DNA of 64,000 bases from Actinophytocola gossypii (GTDB lineage: Bacteria > Actinomycetota > Actinomycetes > Mycobacteriales > Pseudonocardiaceae). Below, piece by piece: positions 34,032 to 41,891 of this stretch (positions are counted from its first letter, which is position 1; every line of letters starts with the position of its first letter). Below the pieces are notes generated by a model that made no database searches, was not told the DNA's origin, and saw only the letters and a program-made list of their open reading frames with translations. The translations under genes and the position numbers were made by a program. Where the stretch lies: contig NZ_JAFFZE010000015.1 of NCBI RefSeq assembly GCF_025165815.1, positions 412,198 through 476,197 on the forward strand, in the 5' to 3' direction.

Positions 34032-34047
34032 GATAACGATTGTCATT
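34032..34047. promoter_or_regulatory. Zur-type box serving the leftward transporter operon
   Basis: GATAACGATTGTCATT lies 24 bases before the micro-protein start on the minus strand. It differs from the box at 34100-34115 by one base. Arms around the central G pair at 5 of 7 positions (TGACAAT against GATAAC with flank). Confidence 0.68.
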
Positions 34048-34099
34048 GTGCAGAGTACGGAAGGCGTGTCCGCCTGCCAAGACTGGCCACCGCGCTATT

Positions 34100-34115
34100 G
34101 ATAACGATAGTCATT
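34100..34115. promoter_or_regulatory. Zur-type box serving the rightward surface-protein gene
   Basis: GATAACGATAGTCATT, preceded by TT, lies about 75 bases before the ATG at 34189. It matches the box at 34032-34047 at 15 of 16 positions. The pair in one divergent region implies joint repression of both transcription units by a Fur-family protein, most likely Zur. Confidence 0.68.
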
Positions 34116-34188
34116 TAAAGTTACGGTGGCGCGGCGCCGGTGGCCCCGGCGTTCGGAGCCCGCGCAGGTCGATCTTGGAGAGGAACGG

Positions 34189-35658
34189 ATGTTACGAATC
34201 GAACGGGTGAGACCATGGCTGGTCACCGCGGTGACGGTCGGGCTGCTCACCGTCGGCACGGCCACCGCCGCCGCCGCGGAGGACCAGCTGGTCCTCGACC
34301 ACGGCCACATCGACGCCTTCGCGGTGAGCTGGGACGGCAGCGCGCTGGACCTCCAGCTGCGCGAGGACGTCACCGGTGACCACGTCCCGCACGCGCCGGA
34401 GGACGTGCTGTTGCAAGTCAGGTCCGAGTCGGCGCTCGAACTGCCCGACCCGGTGCCGCCGTCGTTGGAGTTCCTCGGGCAGCCGGGGGACACCGTCTAC
34501 TACCTGCCGCAGACCCAGGACCCGAACCTGATCTGGCCCGGCTGGAGCACCGAGGGGATCCCGGGGGGCGTTTTCACCAATCCACTGCGGATCCAGGTGA
34601 CCGACGTGACCGGGCCCGGCGACGTGTTCCTGTGGCAGACCGGGTCGTTCGGCGAGTCGATCTCGGTGCTGGGCGGCGGTTTCCAGTTGCCGGGGACGCT
34701 CTCCCCGAACGTCGGCGTGCACGCGCACGCCAACTGGGCGTTCAGCGAGCAGGGCACCTACTCGTTCACCGTCCAGGCGAGCGGTGACCTGGCCGGCGGC
34801 GGCACGGCGACCTCCACCGCCCGGACCTACGCGTTCCAGGTCGGCGAGGCGGCCGAGCCGGCTCCCGCGACGACGTTGAGCGTGACCGGGTTGGCGGATC
34901 ACTACCACTCCGGTGACGTCGCCACGCTGACCGCCGTGCAGGACCCGGTGACGGAACTGGACCACTACCACTGGTTCACCCGGGCGCCCGGGTCGGACGA
35001 GTGGGTGATCGTGCCCGACGTCGGCGGTGACGAGTACAGCTTCACCGCGACCGCGCGGCACAACGGGTTGGCGATCATCGCCCGGCTGTACGACCACGAC
35101 CACAACGTGGTGGCCGAGTCCGAGCCGGTGACCGTGGTCGTCGACGACCACGGCGAGCCGGAACCACCGGAACCGGCCACCCAGGACATCGAGGTGACGC
35201 TGCCAGCGGACACCGGCGCGCTCGTGGTCGCCGTCGACCCGGCCGACCGGCGGGTCACGATGAGCGACCTGGAGCTCAGCGCGACCGGCGACCGGTTGGT
35301 GTCCACAGGGGACCTCCGGACGGTGACGGTGACCGACACCCGTTCCACCGCGCCGGGTTGGGTGGTCTCGGCGCAGGTCGGCGACTTCGCCGGCGAGGCG
35401 GAGACACTGCGCGGCGGCAGCCTCGGCTGGACCCCGGTCGTCGCCGAGCAGCCGGCCGGAGCCGGTGTCACCGCGGGACAGGCCGTCGCGTCCGGCTTCA
35501 CCGGCGGTGACGGTATCGCGGCGGCCAGCACCCTGGCCTCGGCCGCACCGGGCAGTGGCATCGGCACCAGCCGCCTCGGCGCGGGGCTCGTCATCGAGGC
35601 GCCGACCTCGCTGACGCCCGGCACCTACACCGGAACGATCACGTTCACGGTGATCTGA
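34189..35658 (+). CDS. cell-surface protein with choice-of-anchor M and WxL-like domains
   Basis: 489 residues from ATG 34189 behind GGAGAGGAACGG. Signal peptide: WLVTAVTVGLLTVGTATAAAA. Residues ~30-225 are a TIGR03769-type domain (LVLDHGHIDAFAVSWDG through GVHAHANWAFSEQGTY). Residues ~235-330 are an Ig-like segment rich in His (DHYHSGDVATLTAVQDP, LDHYHWF, YDHDHNVVAES). The C-terminal ~140 residues resemble a WxL wall-binding domain (GSLGWTPVVAEQPAG, ending SLTPGTYTGTITFTV). It carries no LPxTG motif or membrane anchor, so attachment would be non-covalent through the WxL-like part. The many histidines fit extracellular zinc capture. Confidence 0.85.
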   Translation: MLRIERVRPWLVTAVTVGLLTVGTATAAAAEDQLVLDHGHIDAFAVSWDGSALDLQLREDVTGDHVPHAPEDVLLQVRSESALELPDPVPPSLEFLGQPGDTVYYLPQTQDPNLIWPGWSTEGIPGGVFTNPLRIQVTDVTGPGDVFLWQTGSFGESISVLGGGFQLPGTLSPNVGVHAHANWAFSEQGTYSFTVQASGDLAGGGTATSTARTYAFQVGEAAEPAPATTLSVTGLADHYHSGDVATLTAVQDPVTELDHYHWFTRAPGSDEWVIVPDVGGDEYSFTATARHNGLAIIARLYDHDHNVVAESEPVTVVVDDHGEPEPPEPATQDIEVTLPADTGALVVAVDPADRRVTMSDLELSATGDRLVSTGDLRTVTVTDTRSTAPGWVVSAQVGDFAGEAETLRGGSLGWTPVVAEQPAGAGVTAGQAVASGFTGGDGIAAASTLASAAPGSGIGTSRLGAGLVIEAPTSLTPGTYTGTITFTVI

Positions 35659-35671
35659 GTCGGTCCACAGT

Positions 35672-35703
35672 GGACGGGGTGCCGGGCGTCCGGCACCCCG
35701 TCC
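35672..35703 (+). terminator. strong hairpin terminator
   Basis: A perfect 14-bp stem, GGACGGGGTGCCGG (35672-35685) against CCGGCACCCCGTCC (35690-35703), with loop GCGT. It starts 13 bases after the WxL-like gene's stop and precedes the DUF916 gene, so it probably attenuates rather than separates if the two genes share a transcript. Confidence 0.75.
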
Positions 35704-35737
35704 GCGTTCGTCCCGCATCCGTCGAAACGGAGGCCAC

Positions 35738-36676
35738 GTGCCCACCCTCCTGCGAGCCGCGACGCTCGCCGTCCTGACCGTCGTCCTCGTCTCGGGCCTC
35801 CCCGCCACCGCCGCTCCGCTGACCTGGGGTGTGGTCCCGTCGGGCGGTCGCGGCGCGTTCACCTACGCGCTCGACCCCGGCAGCGAGGTCGCCGACGCGG
35901 TCGGCATCGTCAACTACACGGGAGCCCCGCTGACCCTGCGCGTGTACGCGAGCGACGCCGTGCACGGCACCGACGGCGGTTTCGACCTCCTGCCAGCGTC
36001 CGGTCAGTCCACCGACGTCGGTGCCTGGGCGAAGCTGAACGCGGAGCGGGTGACCGTCCCGCCCCGGTCCAGAGTGGACGTCCCGTTCCGCGTCGTGGTG
36101 CCGCACAACGCCACTCCCGGCGACCACGCGGGCGGGATCGTCGCGAGCCTGCACACCGAAGGCGACGACGGCACCGTCTCGGTCGACCGGCGGGTCGGAG
36201 CGCGGATCTACCTGCGGGTCACCGGAACCCTGAACCCCTCGCTCACCGTCACCGACCTAGGGGCGTCGTTCGACGGCTCTCCGCTCGGGTCGCCGGGGGA
36301 GGTGCGGGTCGGCTACGTCGTCCGCAACACCGGGAACCTCCGCCTCGTCGGACGACCGTCGGTCACCGTGCGCGGCCCGTTCGGCCTGGGGGAGCGGCGG
36401 CTGTCCGGTGAACGCCTACCCGAGCTGAAACCCGGCGACACGCTCCGGGTGTCCACAGTGGTGCCCGCGGTGTGGCAACTCGGCAGGCTGACCGTCGAGG
36501 TCGCCGTCACCCCGGAAGCCTCCGGGGACCAGCGGCTCCAGCCCCGACCCGCCGCGGACTCCGCGTCGACCCGCCTGTGGGCAGTGCCCTGGATCCCGCT
36601 CGCCGTGCTCGTCCTGGCCGTGGCCGGCCTCGTGTGGTGGTGGCGCCGCGGGCGGGCCGGACGCGGGTCGGCTTGA
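35738..36676 (+). CDS. DUF916-type WxL-associated membrane protein
   Basis: 312 residues from GTG 35738. Signal peptide LAVLTVVLVSGLPATA is followed by the DUF916 pattern: TWGVVPSGGRGAFTYALDPG, IVNYTGAPLTLRVYASDAVHG and VPHNATPGDHAGGIVASL. A second beta domain spans ~170-260 (LTVTDLGASFDG, GYVVRNTGNLRLVGRP). One membrane helix (WIPLAVLVLAVAGLVWWW) with a basic tail ends the protein. In Firmicutes such proteins sit beside WxL proteins and bind them or peptidoglycan. The same pairing here links it to the surface protein upstream. Confidence 0.85.
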   Translation: MPTLLRAATLAVLTVVLVSGLPATAAPLTWGVVPSGGRGAFTYALDPGSEVADAVGIVNYTGAPLTLRVYASDAVHGTDGGFDLLPASGQSTDVGAWAKLNAERVTVPPRSRVDVPFRVVVPHNATPGDHAGGIVASLHTEGDDGTVSVDRRVGARIYLRVTGTLNPSLTVTDLGASFDGSPLGSPGEVRVGYVVRNTGNLRLVGRPSVTVRGPFGLGERRLSGERLPELKPGDTLRVSTVVPAVWQLGRLTVEVAVTPEASGDQRLQPRPAADSASTRLWAVPWIPLAVLVLAVAGLVWWWRRGRAGRGSA

Positions 36677-36684
36677 CGCGCCGG

Positions 36685-36700
36685 ATTGGTCTATGCCAAT
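36685..36700. promoter_or_regulatory. DasR-like (dre) site before the GH16 gene
   Basis: ATTGGTCTATGCCAAT is an inverted repeat with perfect 5-bp arms. It matches the Streptomyces dre consensus ACTGGTCTAGACCAGT at 12 of 16 positions. It lies 48 bases before the ATG of the secreted glycanase. Confidence 0.5.
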
Positions 36701-36747
36701 TTGGGTTATCGCATCCCGGTACGCACCCCGCACGTACAGGAGGAGCA

Positions 36748-37638
36748 ATGCCCAGCCGAACCCTGGCCGTCGCCACCGTCGCCACCGTCGCCGCCGTCGC
36801 CGCCGCGCTCACCGCGTCCCTCCAGCCGGCGGACGCCGCCACCGCGGGCGAGGTGCTGTTCGACGACTTCGCCTACACCTCGTCGAGCGATCCTCGGCTC
36901 GCGCAGCGCGGCTGGACCGTGCGCTCCGGCGGTGGTGGCCCTGGCGTGCCGGGTGCGGTCTGGGACCCGTCGCTGGTCACCTTCCCGACCGTGGACGGCG
37001 ACCAGGTGCTGCGACTCGAGTCGTCGAACGACGGGACGAGCGCACGACAGACCGAGCTGTACCACCAGCGCAAGTTCCACGAGGGCACCTACGGCGCCCG
37101 GGTCCACTTCACCGACGTTCCGGTCCGCGGTATCGACGGCGACCACGTGGTGCAGACGTTCTTCACCATCACGCCGCTGGACGCCCCGATGGACCCGGAC
37201 TACGGCGAACTGGACTTCGAGTACCTGCCCAACGGCGGCTGGGGCGTGCCGACGAACGTCCTGTTCACCACGACGTGGGAGACCTACCAGAACGAGCCCT
37301 GGGTGGCGGACAACATCCACACCGAACAACGCGCCGGCTTCGCCGGCTGGCACGACCTGGTGATCCAGGTGGCGTCCGGACGCGTGAAGTACTATGTGGA
37401 CGGTGTGCTGTTCGCCGACCACGGCGACCGGTACTACCCGGAGACGCCGATGTCGATCAACTTCAACCTGTGGTTCATCGCCGGCGGTCTGGTCGGCCAG
37501 CCCGGTGACCGCGCCTACCAGGAACACGTCGACTGGGTCTACTTCGCCGAGAGCGAGGTGGTGAGCCCGGCCGAGGTCACCACCAGGGTGAACGACTACC
37601 GCACGTCCGGTGTGTCCCATGTGGACACGGTACGGTGA
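36748..37638 (+). CDS. secreted glycoside hydrolase family 16-type protein
   Basis: 296 residues from ATG 36748 behind AGGAGGAGC. A signal peptide (VATVAAVAAALTASLQPADA) leads to a single beta-jelly-roll domain. The GH16 active-site pattern ExDxE is seen in YGELDFEYLPNGGWG, with both catalytic glutamates. HEGTYGARVHFTDVP, GWHDLVIQVASGRVKYYVDG and SINFNLWFIAGG fit the rest of the fold. Members cut beta-1,3- or beta-1,3/1,4-glucans, agar or similar polymers. The domain fills the whole protein and no binding module is attached. A dre-like site upstream suggests N-acetylglucosamine-linked control. Confidence 0.83.
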   Translation: MPSRTLAVATVATVAAVAAALTASLQPADAATAGEVLFDDFAYTSSSDPRLAQRGWTVRSGGGGPGVPGAVWDPSLVTFPTVDGDQVLRLESSNDGTSARQTELYHQRKFHEGTYGARVHFTDVPVRGIDGDHVVQTFFTITPLDAPMDPDYGELDFEYLPNGGWGVPTNVLFTTTWETYQNEPWVADNIHTEQRAGFAGWHDLVIQVASGRVKYYVDGVLFADHGDRYYPETPMSINFNLWFIAGGLVGQPGDRAYQEHVDWVYFAESEVVSPAEVTTRVNDYRTSGVSHVDTVR

Positions 37639-38070
37639 TCACGGCGTTCTCACCCGAATGGTTCGCACCGCGCCCGGCCACCCGAAGTACCACTGGTGCC
37701 CCGGTGGCGGCGCCGGGTACTCGCCGCGGCCCGTGGCGAGGATCTCCCTGCCCAACGTGACGACCGGCGCGGTGGACAGGACCTCGTCGCCGCGCCAGAT
37801 GACCGGCTCGCCGTCGAGCACGATCCATTCGGCGGCCTCCGCCGCCGTGATCCGCCCGCGCTCGTCGAGCCGGTCGGTCGACCGCTCGACCAGGGCGAGG
37901 AACTCCGCCTCGTGCCCGGCTGACCACTCGTCCAGCGCGAGCCACTCGCCGTGGTCCGCCACCGGTGTCTCGTCGGTGACGGCGATCATCTCGGCCAACA
38001 GGAGGGACTTGGCGACGTCGTGGATCCAGAAGTCCATCCCGCGGAAGGTCGCCGACGCGGTCTTGCTCAC
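37639..38070 (-). CDS. uncharacterised 143-residue protein
   Basis: Soluble, acidic protein from ATG 38070, with no signal peptide or membrane segment. Recognisable only as ordinary coding sequence (GMDFWIHDVAKSLLLAEMIA, VERSTDRLDERGRITAAEAAEW, PGHQWYFGWPGAV). I cannot name a family. Its stop directly abuts the convergent GH16 stop. It lies 3 bases downstream of the reductase gene on the same strand, so the two are probably cotranscribed. Confidence 0.7.
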   Translation of the reverse strand: MSKTASATFRGMDFWIHDVAKSLLLAEMIAVTDETPVADHGEWLALDEWSAGHEAEFLALVERSTDRLDERGRITAAEAAEWIVLDGEPVIWRGDEVLSTAPVVTLGREILATGRGEYPAPPPGHQWYFGWPGAVRTIRVRTP

Positions 38071-38073
38071 GGC

Positions 38074-39042
38074 TCAGCCGTCGCCGGCGATGTCGACGAC
38101 GACCTTGCCGCGCGTCTGTCCGGAGCCGAGGCGCGCGAACGCCGCCGGGGCCTCGTCCAGCGGCACCACCGAGTCCACCACGGGCGCGACGGCACCCTCC
38201 GTCACGAGCGCGGTGACCTGCTCCAACGTCGCCCGTGACTGCGGCACGACGAGCACCCCGACCCGCCGCCTGCCGAACAGCCGGAGCACCGGCCCGGCGG
38301 CGAGCGTCGCGAGCAGCACCCGGGTGTGTCCGCCGATCAGCCGGTACGCCCCGCCCGGCGCCAGCGCCGCGTTGACCCGGAACGGCGACCGGTATCCCAC
38401 CAGGTCGACGACCAGGTCGTACCGGCCGCGGTGCGTGGTCCATTCCTCCGCCTCGTACGCGACCGTCTCGTCCGCGCCGAGCGCGCGCAGGAACTCCGCC
38501 TTCGAACCGTGGTCCACGGCGGTCACGTGCGCCCCACGGTGCTTGGCCAGCCCGACGACGAAGCCGCCGCCCGAGCCGCCTGCCCCGTTGACCAGCACCC
38601 GATCCCCGGCGCCGACCCCGTCGACCGCACGCAGGCCGATGCACCCCGCCTGCGGGATCGCCGCCGCCTCGACCGCCGACAGGCCGGCCGGCCGCCGCGC
38701 CAGCAGGTCCGGTGGTGTCGCGACGAGCTCCGCGAGCCCGCCCCGGTAGCCGCGCAACTCGCCGAACACCTCGTCGCCCGGCGCGAACTCGGTCACCTCG
38801 GCACCGACGGTGACCACGACGCCCGCGACGTCGGACCCCGGCACGGGATCGCGCGGCCGGCGGAGCCCGTTCGTAGAGCGGGCGTAGAACGGCGTTCCGG
38901 CCAGGTTCTCGCGATCGGAGCCGTTGAGGGATGTCGCCAGGACCCGGAGCAGCACGTCGCCCTGGCCGGGAACCGGGTCGGGAACCTCGGCGACCCGCAG
39001 CCGGTCGGTTCCCCCGTAGCCGGACTGGACGATCGCTCGCAT
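38074..39042 (-). CDS. NADPH:quinone reductase-like MDR oxidoreductase
   Basis: 322 residues from ATG 39042 (MRAIVQSGYGG); a longer frame to 39075 is less likely. The GroES-like domain ends in ASLNGSDRENLAG-type sequence (here ATSLNGSDRENLAG) and PGSDVAGVVVTVG. The nucleotide-binding loop is VLVNGAGGSGGGFVVGLAKHRGA. Zinc ligands are absent, as in quinone or enone reductases of the medium-chain family. The C-terminus FARLGSGQTRGKVVVDI is typical. Substrate unknown. Confidence 0.88.
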   Translation of the reverse strand: MRAIVQSGYGGTDRLRVAEVPDPVPGQGDVLLRVLATSLNGSDRENLAGTPFYARSTNGLRRPRDPVPGSDVAGVVVTVGAEVTEFAPGDEVFGELRGYRGGLAELVATPPDLLARRPAGLSAVEAAAIPQAGCIGLRAVDGVGAGDRVLVNGAGGSGGGFVVGLAKHRGAHVTAVDHGSKAEFLRALGADETVAYEAEEWTTHRGRYDLVVDLVGYRSPFRVNAALAPGGAYRLIGGHTRVLLATLAAGPVLRLFGRRRVGVLVVPQSRATLEQVTALVTEGAVAPVVDSVVPLDEAPAAFARLGSGQTRGKVVVDIAGDG

Positions 39043-39086
39043 GCGGGCCTCCTGCGTCGCACCGACGACGCACATGCTAGCGATCG

Positions 39087-39251
39087 CAGCTACGTATTTC
39101 CGAGCCGCCGGAGCCGTACCGGCCGGCGATGCGGTTCGGCGACCACACCGACCCGAACACGCCCTACATGTACCACTGCCACATGCTCCAGCACGAGGAC
39201 GACGGGATGATGGGCCAGCTCGTCGTCCTATGGCGGATCAGTCGTCGGTGA
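39087..39251 (+). pseudogene. C-terminal remnant of a multicopper oxidase
   Basis: The frame through ATG 39129 encodes SEPPEPYRPAMRFGDHTDP, then YMYHCHMLQHEDDGMMGQLV. YMYHCHxLxHED.GMMG is the type-1/type-3 copper site that ends bacterial multicopper oxidases, with the HCH..H..M order. Nothing of the preceding ~450 residues is present; the upstream DNA is the reductase gene on the other strand. The last 14 bases overlap the next gene. Confidence 0.75.
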
Positions 39252-40017
39252 CCCAGTCCATGTGTTCGATCCAGTGGTCGAGCAGTGCCCGGTCCCCCTG
39301 TAGTTCCAGCGTGGACGCGGCGGCCAGCGGCCGGCGCCTGCTGATCACCAGCAGTAGTTCGGCGCCCGCGCCCCGCAGCGCGACGTCCGCCTTGGTGTGC
39401 GCGTGTTCCAGGACGACCCGGTCCGGTTCCCGGCGTACCACCCACTCCCCGGGAGCGTCGGTCGTGTGGAAGTGCAGCGTCTGGCCGTCGCCGCGCATCG
39501 CGTCGGCGAAGGCCGGTCGGTTCTCCCAGTAGCCGCGGGAGGTCATCGTGTCCAGCCAGTCCTCGATGGCGGCGACGGCCACCTCCGGCGCCAGGTCATA
39601 ACGGGTGCCGACCGCCGCGGCCGCGTCCGCGCTGTGCACACAGGCCTCGCCCAACAGCCGGCGTGACCAGAACGGCACACCCGCGTCGGCGCCGGACGGA
39701 TCCCACACCGGCGTGTCGTCGGCGACCGAGTCGAACGCCCGCTTCGCCTCGGCCGCGCCGTCGGTCAACCAGGTACGCCACTCGGCCGAATCGGTCGGCC
39801 CCGGAACATAACCGGCGAACGCCTCGCTCGGCTCCGTCATCCGCCCACCCACCAGCATGGCGACCATCCGCTGGGTCGCACCGACGTGGTCGACCAGGTC
39901 AGCCAGTGTCCACTTCGGACATGTCGGCACCGGGGCGGTCGCGTCCCCACCGTGTACCCAGTCGGCGAACGTCCTCGTCCGTTCGACAACGGCGTCCAAG
40001 TACGCGGACGTGTCCAT
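39238..40017 (-). CDS. maleylpyruvate isomerase-family mycothiol-dependent protein
   Basis: 259 residues from ATG 40017 (MDTSAYLDAVVERTRTF). The N-terminal DinB-like four-helix part carries CPKWTLADLVDHVGATQR with the expected metal histidine. A second histidine lies in LGEACVHSADAA, which is where this superfamily coordinates zinc. The C-terminal ~80 residues form the MDMPI_C domain. Mycothiol is the thiol of actinomycetes, which fits the host. The individual reaction is not predictable; many paralogues exist per genome. Confidence 0.85.
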   Translation of the reverse strand: MDTSAYLDAVVERTRTFADWVHGGDATAPVPTCPKWTLADLVDHVGATQRMVAMLVGGRMTEPSEAFAGYVPGPTDSAEWRTWLTDGAAEAKRAFDSVADDTPVWDPSGADAGVPFWSRRLLGEACVHSADAAAAVGTRYDLAPEVAVAAIEDWLDTMTSRGYWENRPAFADAMRGDGQTLHFHTTDAPGEWVVRREPDRVVLEHAHTKADVALRGAGAELLLVISRRRPLAAASTLELQGDRALLDHWIEHMDWVTDD

Positions 40018-40143
40018 CGCGGTACCTCCCAATGCTCGGTCCGGTGCCCGCTGAAGATACCCGTCCTACTTCTAGGGTTGCCGCCATGGACCCGAGATCA
40101 TTCGCCCCGTGAAGGGCTTGACGGGCCGCGGGCAAGTAGAGGC

Positions 40144-40758
40144 GTGACAAAAACAACCGCCAACTCAGTGCGCCCCGGTGAGCCGCCGCCGCTCGGGGAC
40201 GGCCCGGATCTGTCGGAACCGGATCCGAGATCGGTTTTCGGGCGGCTCTTCGACGAGCACGCGGAGTCACTGCACGGCTACCTGGCGCGTCGGGTCGGTG
40301 ACCAGGCCGCCGACGACCTGGTCTCGGAGACGTTCCTGGTGGCGCTGCAGCAGCGACACACCTACGACCCGGCTCGGGCCGGAGTGCGGCCCTGGTTGTA
40401 CGGGATCGCCACCAATCTGCTGCGGCGGCACGTGCGGCAGGAGGTACGGGGCTGGCGGGCCAGAGCCCGGGTGATGGGGACCGACCGGCTCCAGGCGGAT
40501 TCCCACGAGGCCCGCACGACGGAGCAGGTCGCCGCGCAGCAACAGGTCCGGCAGTTGGCCGGTGCGTTGGCGGCCTTGCAGCCCGGAGATCGGGACGTGC
40601 TGCTGCTGATCTCGTGGGGTCAGCTGAAGCCCGCCGAGGTGTCCGAGGCGCTGGGCATCCCGGTGGGCACGGTCCATTCCCGCCTGCACAGGGTGCGTCG
40701 GTGGTTGCGGTCACATGGTCCTGTCACGACCCAGGAAACGGAGGACGGCGATGCGTGA
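40144..40758 (+). CDS. ECF RNA polymerase sigma factor
   Basis: 204 residues from GTG 40144. Region 2 is FGRLFDEHAESLHGYLARRVGDQAADDLVSETFLVAL with RPWLYGIATNLLRRH. Region 4 is ALQPGDRDVLLLISWGQLKPAEVSEALGIPVGTVHSRLHRVR. The stop overlaps the ATG of the membrane protein downstream by 8 bases. The pair is typical of ECF groups associated with CU044_5270-type proteins, which are presumed anti-sigma factors. The start has no strong ribosome site. Confidence 0.9.
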   Translation: MTKTTANSVRPGEPPPLGDGPDLSEPDPRSVFGRLFDEHAESLHGYLARRVGDQAADDLVSETFLVALQQRHTYDPARAGVRPWLYGIATNLLRRHVRQEVRGWRARARVMGTDRLQADSHEARTTEQVAAQQQVRQLAGALAALQPGDRDVLLLISWGQLKPAEVSEALGIPVGTVHSRLHRVRRWLRSHGPVTTQETEDGDA

Positions 40759-41824
40759 AGGGGATCGGACCGGAGAACGGCAGGTGTGGACCGACGACGA
40801 GCTCGACCGCGCGTTGGACGGGCTGTATTCGGAGATCAAGCCGCGGCGACCGGAGCTGGTAGGGATGCGGGAGAAACTGATGGCGGACATGAACGGCGAG
40901 GCCCGGCCGCGGCTGACCGCGGTCGAGGCCGGGAAGAACGTGCGCCGGCGGCAGCCGGTGCGACGCTGGTTGGCCGCCGCGGCCGCGGTCGTGTTGCTCG
41001 TGACCGGGGTCCTGACGGCTCAGACGGTGTGGTTCTCCAACGCCACCGCCGCGGCGCAGGAGGCGTTGACCAGTGCCGCCGATGTCGCGGCCCGGGCCGA
41101 GGACCCGGTGTTGGCGGACGGCCAGTACCGCTATGTGGCCACCCACGCCTGGTGGGTGCGTACGACGGGAACGGAGGACCAGAGTTTCTCCTACCTGAAC
41201 GAGAACCTCATGGAGGTGTGGATCCCCGCGGATCCCGACGGCGAGTGGCTGCTGCGGCGCCGGGAGACCGGCGACCGTGAATGGATCGTCGGCACCGAGG
41301 CCGAAGCCCGCGCGGCCGGCGTACAGATCGAGGAGACGCCGTGGCCGGATCAGCGGGCCATGGGCGGCGACTTCGTCGAGAACGCTCCCGAACACGGTAA
41401 CTGGCAGTTCCCCGAGCCGGAGTTCCTGGCCGGCCTGCCCACCGACCCCGAGCAGTTGTACGACCGGCTGCGCGCGGACAGCGGCGGCGGCATGCAGGCC
41501 CTGGTCTACGCCGCGGACGCGTTGCGCACCGGCATGATGCCGGCGGCGATCCGGGCGAACCTGCTGCGGGCGTTGACCTACCTGCCGGGACTGGACGTCA
41601 CCGAGGACGTCGCCGATCTGGACGGCCGCAAGGGTGTGGCGTTGGGCATCTCCGAGGACGGCGAGCGCCAGGAGATCATCCTCGACCCCGACACCGGCGA
41701 GGTCATCGGCGAACGCAAGGTGTCGGACTCGATGTTCGCCGGCATCCCGAAGGGCACCGTCACCAGCTACTCCTCCGTCACCACCGCGATCGTCGACCGG
41801 ATCGGCGCCGAACCCACCCGCTGA
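40751..41824 (+). CDS. CU044_5270-type membrane protein, likely anti-sigma partner
   Basis: 357 residues from ATG 40751, overlapping the sigma gene. A soluble N-terminal ~75 residues (WTDDELDRALDGLYSEIKP, MREKLMADMNG) face the cytoplasm. One membrane helix follows (WLAAAAAVVLLVTGVLTAQTV). A large exported domain then has GQYRYVATHAWWVR, LPTDPEQLYDRLRA and GRKGVALGISEDGERQEIILDP. This is the arrangement expected of a sigma-sequestering protein that reads an envelope signal, but no zinc anti-sigma motif is visible. Confidence 0.8.
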   Translation: MREGDRTGERQVWTDDELDRALDGLYSEIKPRRPELVGMREKLMADMNGEARPRLTAVEAGKNVRRRQPVRRWLAAAAAVVLLVTGVLTAQTVWFSNATAAAQEALTSAADVAARAEDPVLADGQYRYVATHAWWVRTTGTEDQSFSYLNENLMEVWIPADPDGEWLLRRRETGDREWIVGTEAEARAAGVQIEETPWPDQRAMGGDFVENAPEHGNWQFPEPEFLAGLPTDPEQLYDRLRADSGGGMQALVYAADALRTGMMPAAIRANLLRALTYLPGLDVTEDVADLDGRKGVALGISEDGERQEIILDPDTGEVIGERKVSDSMFAGIPKGTVTSYSSVTTAIVDRIGAEPTR

Positions 41825-41834
41825 TCCCGACCGA

Positions 41835-41871
41835 CCCGATGGCGGGCGCGACGAACGCGCCCGCCATCGGG
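41835..41871. terminator. bidirectional hairpin terminator
   Basis: A perfect 16-bp stem, CCCGATGGCGGGCGCG (41835-41850) against CGCGCCCGCCATCGGG (41856-41871), loop ACGAA. It lies between convergent genes ending at 41824 and 41892 and can serve both. Confidence 0.8.
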
Positions 41872-41891
41872 GCATGCGGCGAGACCGGGCA

